Source of the DNA: Planctomycetaceae bacterium
GTDB lineage: Bacteria; Planctomycetota; Planctomycetia; Pirellulales; Pirellulaceae
Assembly (NCBI GenBank): GCA_024642765.1
Contig: JAHEAM010000287.1
Coordinates: 1-5,506 of the forward strand
Direction of reading: 5' to 3'
DNA length: 5,506 nucleotides
A program made the translations under genes and the position numbers. Positions within the stretch are counted from its first letter, which is position 1; each line of letters opens with the position of its first letter. Positions 1 through 5,506 of the stretch are shown piece by piece. Below the pieces are notes generated by a model. That model saw nothing but the letters and a program-made list of their open reading frames with translations, searched no databases and was not told the DNA's origin.

Positions 1-1047
1 GTTGACAAAGTTTGCTTCATCAAATCAATGCAAACCGATCAGTTCAATCACGGGCCCGCGCAGTTGATGGTGCATACAGGTCAAGCTCGGATTGGGTATC
101 CCGCAATCGGTTCTTGGGTTACGTGGGGTCTAGGCTCCGAGAACGACGACCTGCCTGGCTTTATTGTTTTGCTGTCGGGCGGGCGGATGCCGCGAGTTGG
201 CAACGCGTTGTGGAGTAGCGGCTTTTTGCCGTCTTCCTATCAAGGCGTGCAGTGTCGGTCGAAGGGCGATCCGATTCTGAATGTGTCCAATCCAAACGGA
301 GTGACTCGCGATTTGCGTAGAGCGGCGCTTGATTCGCTAGGTGAACTCAACGCGATCAACCATGCAGAGTTTGGCGATCCAGAAACGCTGACGCGCATCA
401 AGCAATATGAATTGGCTTTTCAGATGCAAATGTCTGTGCCAGACGCCATGAGCATCGCCAACGAACCAAAACATATCCATGAGGAGTACGGAACCGAACC
501 AGGCAAAGAGTCCTTTGCGAACAATTGTTTGCTGGCTCGGCGGTTGGCAGAACGCGGCGTAAGGTTTATTCAGCTTTTTGATTGGGGATGGGATACACAC
601 GGCAGCAATCAATCGGAATCGCTCAAAGATGGATTTGTCAAAAAATGTGAACAAGTCGATCGGCCCATCGCCGCTTTGCTGCGTGATTTGGAACGCCGCG
701 GTTTGCTTGACGATACGTTGGTTGTTTGGGGAGGTGAGTTCGGACGGACATCGATGGCCGAGAACCGCAGTGGCGTTGCGACCAATTTTGTTGGGCGCGA
801 TCACAACCCAAATGCCTTTACGATCTGGTTGGCCGGTGCTGGGATCAAACCGGGTATGACCTACGGTGAAACTGACACAATGGGTTACAACGTTGTTGAT
901 GGCGCCGTCCAAATACGCGACTTCCATGCCACACTGCAGCACCTGATGGGCATCGACTACGAAAAACAAGTCTTCCCATTCCAAGGCCTCAAACAAAAAC
1001 TAACCGGCGTAAAATCCGCCCGCGTCGTGAAAGAAATCTTGGTGTGA
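1..1047 (+). CDS. DUF1501 domain-containing protein, 3' part (5' end outside window)
   Basis: The frame is open from the first base to TGA at 1045-1047, giving 347 visible codons. The gene enters from the left: the codons before the ATG at 28 read VDKVCFIKS and run straight into MQTDQFNHGPAQ, which matches the conserved KSM-TD--NH-PA segment inside DUF1501 proteins, so that ATG is internal. Complete family members are usually about 400-500 residues, so roughly the first quarter is missing. Visible family motifs (numbered from the window edge) are WDTHG at 197-201, GGEFGR at 244-249, GRDHNP at 265-270 and DFHAT at 307-311. These Asp, His and Glu positions resemble the metal-binding pattern of the alkaline-phosphatase/sulfatase-like superfamily to which DUF1501 is assigned. 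Members are usually exported through a Tat signal, which would lie upstream of the window. In planctomycetes they often sit next to DUF1549/DUF1553 (cytochrome-like) genes; that neighbour cannot be checked here. The biochemical activity and substrate are unknown. Family assignment is confident, function is not. Confidence 0.92.
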   Translation, partial: VDKVCFIKSMQTDQFNHGPAQLMVHTGQARIGYPAIGSWVTWGLGSENDDLPGFIVLLSGGRMPRVGNALWSSGFLPSSYQGVQCRSKGDPILNVSNPNGVTRDLRRAALDSLGELNAINHAEFGDPETLTRIKQYELAFQMQMSVPDAMSIANEPKHIHEEYGTEPGKESFANNCLLARRLAERGVRFIQLFDWGWDTHGSNQSESLKDGFVKKCEQVDRPIAALLRDLERRGLLDDTLVVWGGEFGRTSMAENRSGVATNFVGRDHNPNAFTIWLAGAGIKPGMTYGETDTMGYNVVDGAVQIRDFHATLQHLMGIDYEKQVFPFQGLKQKLTGVKSARVVKEILV

Positions 1048-1087
1048 TTTGAGCGTGATTGAGATGGCTGTTCGACCAGTTGTTTTA

Positions 1088-2569
1088 CTATTTTATTATG
1101 TCGGAGATTTCATTAACAATCGCGCCATCAACTGAATGGTGGCGAAGGGCTAGTTTAGGTGTGTCACCTTCGTAAGTGATTTCGCCTGATAAGAAGCCGC
1201 CGGCAACACGCAGGAATTCGTGTTCTGGGCGCACGTCACCTTTCTTCCAGCCCAACTCGTGATGCTCACTTCCCGGACCGCAGCCGAATTCCCATAAACC
1301 AGTTTCGGAATCGCGCGAAGCGTATTGCCAGTGCCGGTCGCCACATAAAACTATCACACCCGGTTGAGTAGCAAAAAAATGGCGAAGCTCCGAAGATTCG
1401 TGCGAGAAACCGGAGTTGGCAAGGTTGTCGTTCTTGTTGGCGCGATCAGGCCCGACGATGGGAGTTGGACTGAATACAAGTTTGAATCGGGCATTGGAAG
1501 CTGCGAGCGTTTCGCATAGCCAATTCTTTTGACGATTACCTAAGATGGTCTTTTCAGGACCGTCAGCTTGCTTATTTGGGGTTCGGAAATCACGGCCTTC
1601 CAGTAGCCAGATTTGAATGTCTCTCCCCCAACGAATAGTTTTGAACGGCAATTCATTCGACGGAAATTGTTCTTCGGCAAATAGCCTACGCCCCTCTTCA
1701 AATGACACGGAGCCATAGGTCTGGCCGGGCCAACAATCGTCTTTGAGCGTGTCGTGATCGTCCTTCATGAAATAAGTTGTGTGATTGGCAAAGAAGTCGC
1801 GATTGGCTGGCAATGCAAAAATTCGATTCCAATGGAAACGCATCAGCGGAATGGTCCATGCAAAGGGTTTTGGTTTGTCGTAATATTCGATGTCGCCGGC
1901 GTGAACCATGAAATCAGGATTTAATTTGGTCATCGCTGAGTAAATCTTGTGCCCGCGTTTGTTATCATCCCGACGCACAAAGTCGTGGCAAGTTGTCATG
2001 CAAAAGCCAAATGGTTTGATTTCGGTCGGATCAGTTGCCGTCTGGAAATGTCCGCTTATTTCGCTCGCTTTGTCGCCGGCTGCTACCAATCGGATTTCAT
2101 ATTGCGTTCCCGGTTTCAGTCCTGTTAGTTTCCATTGTGCACAAAAGTCGTTTGCCCCCGTTGTTGTTCGCTCGCCAGCGGATTGAAACTGTATTTTTGC
2201 GTCCGCAATTCGCCAGAACAATGTGACTTTTGACGCAATCCCGGGACAAGCTCCCAGCATTTCATTTAAGTTCCCTCCCTCGGGAAGTTGACTCGAAAGT
2301 TGCAGTTTGCTGTTTCCGGAACCTTCGATAAACGCTGGTTTGTTTGGCACGAGAAAGTCTGGCCCATCCCAGTTGTTTCCGGGAGTAGCTGTTGTTCGAG
2401 TCCAAATCACGGCGGACGTCTGATCAACCCAGCCATTGTGGACACCGTTGCCAAAATGGACTTGTGTCTCTTGAACTGCAAACAATTCAGCCCAAGTGCC
2501 AAACCAGATAATGCTCAAAAGTTGGATTGCTGCGACTTTCAGGCACAGATTTTTTCTATGGAATAACAT
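1088..2569 (-). CDS. exported PhoD-like alkaline phosphatase (phosphodiesterase/phosphomonoesterase)
   Basis: A 493-residue protein ending in TAG at 1088-1090. The frame is open up to an ATG at 2629, but the ATG at 2569 is preferred because it opens directly with a signal peptide: basic start MLFHRK, a hydrophobic stretch to about residue 27, and a possible cleavage site after LFA near residue 31. There is no twin arginine, so the signal looks Sec-type, unlike the Tat signal of Bacillus PhoD. Residues about 36-180 form a PhoD_N-like beta domain (TSAVIWTRT; LTGLKPGTQYEIRL). The catalytic metallophosphatase domain follows: GFCMTTCHD at 188-196, HAGDIEYYD at 223-231, KDDHDT at 269-274, EGRDFR at 324-329 and CGDRHW at 409-414, which supply the expected Asp, Tyr and His metal ligands. 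The family releases phosphate from phosphodiesters and phosphomonoesters outside the cytoplasm. The EEP gene lies 122 bases upstream on the same strand, so co-transcription is possible. A weak GGTAG lies eight bases before the start. The exact substrate is unknown. Confidence 0.9.
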   Translation of the reverse strand: MLFHRKNLCLKVAAIQLLSIIWFGTWAELFAVQETQVHFGNGVHNGWVDQTSAVIWTRTTATPGNNWDGPDFLVPNKPAFIEGSGNSKLQLSSQLPEGGNLNEMLGACPGIASKVTLFWRIADAKIQFQSAGERTTTGANDFCAQWKLTGLKPGTQYEIRLVAAGDKASEISGHFQTATDPTEIKPFGFCMTTCHDFVRRDDNKRGHKIYSAMTKLNPDFMVHAGDIEYYDKPKPFAWTIPLMRFHWNRIFALPANRDFFANHTTYFMKDDHDTLKDDCWPGQTYGSVSFEEGRRLFAEEQFPSNELPFKTIRWGRDIQIWLLEGRDFRTPNKQADGPEKTILGNRQKNWLCETLAASNARFKLVFSPTPIVGPDRANKNDNLANSGFSHESSELRHFFATQPGVIVLCGDRHWQYASRDSETGLWEFGCGPGSEHHELGWKKGDVRPEHEFLRVAGGFLSGEITYEGDTPKLALRHHSVDGAIVNEISDIIK

Positions 2570-2661
2570 GAAGTGGACTACCAAATTAGATTTCGTTTCC
2601 GTGTTCGACGTGTCCAGATTGTAAACCAATTTTTGGCTTTTGATTTACATTTCACAGCAAT

Positions 2662-2692
2662 AAAATAGCCTGCTACGTTAGGAACAACGTGC
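2662..2692 (-). terminator. possible weak terminator hairpin after the EEP gene
   Basis: ACGTT at 2675-2679 faces AACGT at 2686-2690, and GC at 2672-2673 can pair with GC at 2691-2692 if one base bulges. In the minus-strand transcript this stem begins on the stop codon of the EEP gene and is followed, after a few bases, by a short U-rich stretch (UUUU opposite 2662-2665). The stem is short and the U run is not adjacent, so termination may be partial. It leaves open whether the EEP and PhoD-like genes share a transcript. Confidence 0.25.
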
Positions 2693-3531
2693 TATTCGGG
2701 AAATGAAAACTCAACGACGGCTGGATAGTGATCAGAGATCGCTTCGATCTGTTCATTGATAATAATGGTTCCTGAGCTTGAAGCCTTTGCGAGATCTTTC
2801 TCGGCTAAAATGAAATCGATTCGTTGACGTTTCAATGCCAATTCCGTCATATCATTTGACCATTGCGGAATTGTGATAGGCGACGGAGCGGAGTAAAGTG
2901 CATTCGCGTCGTGCTTGTTAATCAAATCGACAAAACCCTGCGACTCAAACAACTCGATAACTGCAAAATGCGGTTCAAGCAAAGTGCTTGCAGCAAGGAA
3001 ATCGGCATCCTTACGTGAATGGGAATTGAAGTCGCCCAATACAATGACTCGCTGACCTTGATCCAATTGCGCCTGAATTTTTTTGGATATCGCTTGAGCC
3101 TCGTGGTCCTTTCCCGGCCAGAAATGAACTACAAAGAAATGAATGCCATGTGTCTTGGCGTGCAGAAATCCGTGGTGGTAACTTTCTATGCCTCGCTCAA
3201 TTACTTCGATAGGTAGCGTGGAGGTCAGACCAACCGGAAATCCGTTTTCTTTTAAGATTGCGGAATGATTGTGCCGCCAACTCTTCGCTGCATTAGCCAG
3301 GGTAGTGCTTGTGTATCCATTCAATTCCTGCAATGCGACCACATCTGGCCTCTGGTCATCCAACCATTCTTTGCCTGATTCGATGGACTCTCCATGATTG
3401 AACCCGTAGAGCACATTCCAGCAAACGACTTTAAGTCGTTTCGGCTCTGGAGAATTTGGCTGCCTACAGGAATTGCAAAGGAGACTACCAATGACTACCA
3501 AAAGTGCAAATACTTTGTCAGTACTTTTCAT
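2692..3531 (-). CDS. endonuclease/exonuclease/phosphatase (EEP) family protein, predicted lipoprotein
   Basis: A complete 279-residue gene, ATG at 3529-3531, TAG at 2692-2694. The N-terminus MKSTDK followed by a hydrophobic stretch (residues 7-18) and a Cys cluster (C19, C22) looks like a lipoprotein signal; C22 before RQPNSPEP is the likeliest lipidated residue, though the lipobox is imperfect. The EEP (DNase I-like) fold is clear: VVCWNV at 35-40 with N39, PDVVALQEL at 62-70 with the Mg ligand E69, VVHFWP at 134-139 with H136, VLGDFNS at 164-170 with D167 and N169, RIDFIL at 237-242 with D239, and SDHYPAV at 266-272 with the D267/H268 pair. All catalytic positions are present, so the enzyme should be active. 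The superfamily includes nucleases, sphingomyelinases and inositol phosphatases; sequence alone does not choose between them. The predicted location on the outside of a membrane fits extracellular nucleic acid or phospholipid breakdown. No Shine-Dalgarno is visible. It lies upstream of the PhoD-like gene and diverges from the metallophosphoesterase. Confidence 0.9.
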   Translation of the reverse strand: MKSTDKVFALLVVIGSLLCNSCRQPNSPEPKRLKVVCWNVLYGFNHGESIESGKEWLDDQRPDVVALQELNGYTSTTLANAAKSWRHNHSAILKENGFPVGLTSTLPIEVIERGIESYHHGFLHAKTHGIHFFVVHFWPGKDHEAQAISKKIQAQLDQGQRVIVLGDFNSHSRKDADFLAASTLLEPHFAVIELFESQGFVDLINKHDANALYSAPSPITIPQWSNDMTELALKRQRIDFILAEKDLAKASSSGTIIINEQIEAISDHYPAVVEFSFPE

Positions 3532-3690
3532 GAAATGAATTAGTTAAAGGTAATTGAGTTAATTGGAATGACGCCGGCACTCATTACAATCTATTCTATG
3601 AGTCCATACCCCAAACGGCCTAACCACTTTGGGATCGACTCTTGCGAAGCAGAAGTACGCTCCATTTTCGAGAATAATAGAGTTAAAAAA
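3532..3690. other. divergent intergenic region between EEP and metallophosphoesterase genes
   Basis: These 159 bases separate two divergent starts and must hold both promoters unless a start is misplaced. The half next to the EEP gene is AT-rich. No convincing -35/-10 pair, operator or Pho box could be read by eye on either strand. The plus-strand frame stays open here from ATGs at 3568 and 3598, but the implied residues (MTPALITIYS and on) look like neither a signal peptide nor a conserved domain, so the stretch is treated as untranslated. GAG at 3680-3682, eight bases before the ATG at 3691, is the only ribosome-binding hint. Confidence 0.55.
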
Positions 3691-4614
3691 ATGTCACCGT
3701 CAACTCAAGCTGTTAATTCAAGCCGACGAGCGTTTATTCGCAACGGGTCTTTGTTTCTGCTCAGTGCTAGTACTGGAATTCACGGTGGGTGCAATCCTCG
3801 AATGCCAATCTCGCCGGAGCAAACAACTGGAATCGAGCCAAATGTTAGGTTCGGATTAGTCACAGATATACATTATGCCGACAAAGAAGCTGCTGGAACG
3901 AGATTTTATCGTGAATCACTTGGAAAACTTCGTGAGGCGGTCAATCAATTTCAAATCTCAAGGCCTCAGTTTGTAATTGCTTTGGGCGACGTAATTGACG
4001 CAGCGGATGAAGTTGAAACTGAGCAAGCCTATCTTAAAAGCGTCAGTGAATTATTGAGTTCTGCTCCAGGGCAGAAACACTATGTTCTCGGCAATCATTG
4101 TGTGAACACGCTAACTAAAGAAGAATTCCTAGACGGCGTTGATCAACAAGAGTCGTTCTATTCGTTTGATGTTGGTGACGTCCATTTTGTAATTCTTGAT
4201 GCCTGTTTTCGCGAAGACGGACAATCTTACGGCCGCAACAACTTTACTTGGACGGATTCAAATATTCCGGAAGAAGAATTGACCTGGCTTGCTAGTGACC
4301 TAGCGTTAGGGGATTCAATGACAATTGTATTAATTCATCAACGCTTGGACGAAAGCGAAAATTATAGTGTCAAAAACGCATCACAAGTGCGGGCACTATT
4401 GGAGGATTCCGGAAGAGTTCGTGCGGTATTCCAAGGACACAGCCACGCCAATAGCTTGCAAGAAATCGGCGGAATCCACTATTGCGTTCTGGCAGCAATG
4501 ATCGAAGGTTCGGGCGTCGAGAATAGCGGATATTCAACCATTGAAATCGCGGGCGATGGTACGATTTGTGTTTCGGGTTTTCGGAAACAAAGCGATTACT
4601 GCTGGCTGGTTTGA
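3691..4614 (+). CDS. Tat-exported calcineurin-like metallophosphoesterase
   Basis: A 307-residue protein ending in TGA at 4612-4614. Upstream in-frame ATGs exist at 3568 and 3598, but the ATG at 3691 is chosen because a twin-arginine signal follows at once: SSRRAFIRNG at residues 10-19, then a hydrophobic stretch and GGC at 32-34, which may be a lipoprotein attachment Cys. The mature part carries the metallophosphoesterase motifs in order: TDIHYAD with D59 and H61, LGDVID with D100, LGNHCVN with N135 and H136, an IHQ with H216, and GHSHAN with H250 and H252. The usual Asp/Glu after GNH is Cys here; the metal-site residues themselves are kept. The fold binds two metal ions and cleaves phosphomonoesters or diesters. 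The layout recalls the ADP-ribose/CDP-alcohol diphosphatase-like branch, but that is only a resemblance. It diverges from the EEP gene and is transcribed alone, since a terminator follows ten bases after the stop. By eye the gene is AT-richer than the DUF1501 gene. Confidence 0.88.
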   Translation: MSPSTQAVNSSRRAFIRNGSLFLLSASTGIHGGCNPRMPISPEQTTGIEPNVRFGLVTDIHYADKEAAGTRFYRESLGKLREAVNQFQISRPQFVIALGDVIDAADEVETEQAYLKSVSELLSSAPGQKHYVLGNHCVNTLTKEEFLDGVDQQESFYSFDVGDVHFVILDACFREDGQSYGRNNFTWTDSNIPEEELTWLASDLALGDSMTIVLIHQRLDESENYSVKNASQVRALLEDSGRVRAVFQGHSHANSLQEIGGIHYCVLAAMIEGSGVENSGYSTIEIAGDGTICVSGFRKQSDYCWLV

Positions 4615-4624
4615 GACAAATTCA

Positions 4625-4662
4625 ATATTCGGTTTGTTGGCGCACGCCGAATATATTTTTTT
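4625..4662 (+). terminator. intrinsic terminator of the metallophosphoesterase gene
   Basis: ATATTCGG at 4625-4632 is perfectly complementary to CCGAATAT at 4647-4654. The 14-base loop lies between them, and seven T follow at 4656-4662. It begins ten bases after the stop codon. Within the loop GGC at 4639-4641 could pair with GCC at 4646-4648 instead, a weaker rival fold. On the opposite strand no T run follows, so it should act on plus-strand transcripts only. Confidence 0.8.
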
Positions 4663-4747
4663 GAAAAAATCTCGAGCCGAATTTTTTCGAATTGCTATTG
4701 CCTTGGAATTTCTGCCGATAATCACACGGTTTGGACGCGATAGCATC

Positions 4748-4790
4748 TCGGTCAGTCTGTTTTTGTAAATCCAAAATTTGGCTTGACCGA
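4748..4790. promoter_or_regulatory. spaced inverted repeat TCGGTCA / TGACCGA over the candidate promoter
   Basis: TCGGTCA at 4748-4754 and its exact reverse complement TGACCGA at 4784-4790 are 29 bases apart, about 36 bases centre to centre. The right arm overlaps the proposed -35 box at 4783-4788. Between them lies the palindrome CCAAAATTTGG (4771-4781), directly upstream of the -35. The arrangement could be a pair of operator half-sites or a weak RNA hairpin; chance cannot be excluded for 7-base arms. Confidence 0.3.
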
Positions 4791-4811
4791 AATTATGCCT
4801 TTTCCTAATCT
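4783..4811 (+). promoter_or_regulatory. candidate sigma70-type promoter for the intergenic RNA
   Basis: TTGACC at 4783-4788 matches five of six bases of the -35 consensus. TAATCT at 4806-4811 keeps the T, A and final T that matter most in the -10 box. The spacing is exactly 17 bases. Transcription would start near 4818. No protein gene follows on the plus strand, so the product would be the untranslated RNA described next. It is the best promoter-like pair noticed in this gap, but the -10 matches only three of six positions. Confidence 0.4.
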
Positions 4812-4833
4812 GCATCTCGTCGTCATGGAAAGA

Positions 4834-4852
4834 GACAGAAACTGACAGAAAC
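4834..4852 (+). repeat. two tandem copies of GACAGAAAC
   Basis: GACAGAAAC occurs at 4834-4842 and again at 4844-4852, separated by one T, giving a 10-base period close to one helical turn. In the candidate RNA it lies in the A-rich loop between GTCGTC and GACGAC, where it would be single-stranded. Only two copies are present, so no larger array is implied. Confidence 0.6.
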
Positions 4853-5008
4853 AAAAAAGACGACAACTAATTTTTATTTTGTTGGTGAAGCTGCTGAACT
4901 CGTTTTGGCAACTGAGAGAATCGGATGCAAGGACGCAAATGAGACTCTCGGGGCGGAGCTAACCAAGGTCGATCCAACACGGACGTTCGGATCGGTCTTC
5001 GTCCAATC

Positions 5009-5071
5009 GCTCTCGGTTCGCGCGAGGAATCCTTAACCCCCCTGGATCCAAACGTGCCGAGAGCTTTTTTT
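5009..5071 (+). terminator. intrinsic terminator at the end of the candidate RNA
   Basis: GCTCTCGG at 5009-5016 is perfectly complementary to CCGAGAGC at 5057-5064, and seven T follow at 5065-5071. The loop is long (40 bases) but can hold smaller stems such as the palindrome TCGCGCGA near 5018. A second copy of CTCTCGG at 4945-4951 could pair with the same 3' arm. The T run lies on the plus strand only, which sets the direction of the transcript and argues for a plus-strand RNA here, since the metallophosphoesterase already has its own terminator about 400 bases earlier. Confidence 0.6.
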
Positions 5072-5247
5072 ATGCGCCGACCGAATTTGCCATGTGAATC
5101 GGTGCACAGATTTGCGCAAGACTCGACAATGGGTCGCACTGAGTTCTGCCTGTGAACGGTGCGGGAATAGAATCCCCAACTAACAAATCTCGCCCTTGGC
5201 AAGCGAAGCTCACGAACAATGCGAAAGATTGATCGTCGGTTTGCCAA

Positions 5248-5264
5248 AGGCGAAACGTTCGCCT
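5248..5264 (-). terminator. compact hairpin after the transaldolase-like gene, possible terminator
   Basis: AGGCGAA at 5248-5254 and TTCGCCT at 5258-5264 are perfect reverse complements around the three-base loop ACG. The hairpin starts four bases beyond the stop codon of the minus-strand gene. Only a short T stretch follows in the minus-strand transcript before G and C resume, so it may be a weak terminator, an mRNA-end stabiliser, or one copy of a dispersed palindromic repeat. Confidence 0.5.
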
Positions 5265-5268
5265 AGCT

Positions 5269-5506
5269 CTATGCGTTTGCTGAAACTAGTTCGTTTCGTT
5301 TTTTGTTGATGAGCGACAACAGATCTTTCTGGGGAGTGGAAAACTTCGCAAGGCCTTCGGACATTAAGGCTCGTTCCATTTCCTCGAAGTCAACGATCCG
5401 ATCGATTTCATCGACGACTGATTTCGGAGGCAATTGATCGACGGTTCGCGAAAACATGACTTCGCTCTTAGCGACTGCATCATTTGTTGCGGGCGGATTG
5501 GTTTGA
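5269..5506 (-). CDS. C-terminal part of a transaldolase-like protein (5' end outside window)
   Basis: The minus-strand frame is open from the right window edge to TAG at 5269-5271, giving 78 codons. It does not begin at the ATG at 5455-5457: the upstream codons read QTNPPATNDAVAKSEV with no stop and join smoothly, so the gene starts outside the window. The end reads MERALMSEGLAKFSTPQK followed by DLLSLINKKR. This resembles the C-terminal helix of transaldolases, where EG--KF-------L---I--K is typical. Transaldolase moves a three-carbon unit between sugar phosphates in the cytoplasmic pentose phosphate pathway. The catalytic Lys and the barrel lie outside the window, so the name rests on the tail alone. 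There is no signal of export here, unlike the neighbours. That a real coding sequence is present is fairly sure; the product name is moderate. Confidence 0.55.
   Translation of the reverse strand, partial: QTNPPATNDAVAKSEVMFSRTVDQLPPKSVVDEIDRIVDFEEMERALMSEGLAKFSTPQKDLLSLINKKRNELVSANA

Larger units (their letters stand above)
4818..5071 (+). ncRNA. candidate structured non-coding RNA, family not recognised
   Basis: The segment runs from the predicted start of transcription to the T run of a terminator, about 254 nt, and has no credible ORF. Near its 5' end GTCGTC (4819-4824) pairs with GACGAC (4859-4864), enclosing an A-rich loop. Further in, complementary segments nest inside one another like a rod with internal loops: 4901-4908 with 5048-5054 (one bulge), 4929-4933 with 5030-5034, 4947-4950 with 5023-5026, 4956-4959 with 5009-5012, and an 11-bp stem 4965-4975 with 4989-4999 (two G-U pairs) capped by AAC/GTT. 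The terminator stem competes with the outer pairs. The rod shape recalls 6S RNA, but no 6S, tmRNA, RNase P or SRP signature was seen, so this is only a shape likeness. The pairs were found by eye; the 11-bp stem is strong, the 4- and 5-bp ones are weak. Confidence 0.4.
4615..5268. other. gene-free stretch between metallophosphoesterase and transaldolase-like gene
   Basis: About 650 bases without a believable protein gene. Its left part holds the metallophosphoesterase terminator, the middle holds the promoter-like pair and the structured RNA candidate, and the right end holds a hairpin beside the transaldolase-like stop codon. Open frames on the minus strand (4534-4866 and 4867-5247) encode Arg-, Pro- and Ser-rich or low-complexity residues with no domain and run through the hairpins. 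From 5072 to 5247 nothing further was recognised on either strand. Confidence 0.7.

Noticed and set aside
337..996. Minus-strand open frame of 219 codons inside the DUF1501 gene
   Set aside because: It lies entirely opposite a clearly conserved DUF1501 coding sequence and shows no family motif of its own.
1048..1087. Shared bidirectional terminator in the convergent gap between DUF1501 and the PhoD-like gene
   Set aside because: The 40 bases contain no convincing stem with a T run on either strand.
2570..2629. Longer N-terminus for the PhoD-like protein
   Set aside because: The 20 extra residues (MVYNLDTSNT and on) are polar and would precede the signal peptide, which starts at the ATG at 2569.
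4534..4866. Minus-strand open frame of 110 codons and the plus-strand frame 4541-4768
   Set aside because: Both overlap the end of the metallophosphoesterase gene and its terminator, have low-complexity composition and show no recognisable family.
5015..5032. tRNA T-arm-like string GGTTCG...GAATCC
   Set aside because: The loop has the wrong length and no acceptor, D or anticodon arm could be placed around it.
4867..5247. Minus-strand open frame of 126 codons
   Set aside because: The residues are Arg-, Pro- and Ser-rich without a domain or signal, and the frame runs through the plus-strand terminator stem and the candidate RNA hairpins. It looks like an accidental opening.
1..5506. CRISPR array, insertion sequence or other mobile element
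   Set aside because: No regularly spaced repeats, transposase-like frame or terminal inverted repeats were seen.

Overview
The window looks like chromosomal DNA of a planctomycete, most likely a Pirellulales (Rhodopirellula-like) bacterium. The main reason is the DUF1501 protein at the left edge, a family greatly expanded in that phylum. Supporting points are moderate G+C judged by eye, weak or absent Shine-Dalgarno sequences, and several exported hydrolases. The assignment is inferred from gene content only.

Layout from left to right: (1) positions 1-1047, plus strand, the 3' part of a DUF1501 gene that enters from outside the window. (2) After a 40-base convergent gap, two minus-strand genes: an exported PhoD-like phosphatase (1088-2569) and, upstream of it, a predicted lipoprotein of the endonuclease/exonuclease/phosphatase (EEP) fold (2692-3531). 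(3) Divergent from these, a plus-strand metallophosphoesterase with a twin-arginine (Tat) signal (3691-4614), followed ten bases after its stop by a good intrinsic terminator. (4) A gene-free stretch of about 650 bases (4615-5268) that holds a candidate promoter, a candidate structured non-coding RNA with its own terminator, and a compact hairpin. (5) At the right edge, minus strand, the C-terminal 78 codons of a protein resembling transaldolase (5269-5506).

The three complete genes encode phosphoester hydrolases of three unrelated designs (PhoD, EEP, calcineurin-like). Each carries a different export signal (Sec, lipoprotein, Tat). DUF1501 itself belongs to the alkaline-phosphatase-like superfamily. 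Together this suggests an extracytoplasmic phosphate-ester or nucleotide-degrading locus, but the shared purpose is an inference: no Pho box or common operon was found.

The most interesting unexplained signal is at 4783-5071. A promoter-like pair (TTGACC, 17 bases, TAATCT) is followed by a nested, rod-like set of complementary segments and then a perfect 8-bp stem with seven T. This could be a free-standing small RNA of about 250 nt. No known RNA family was recognised by eye.
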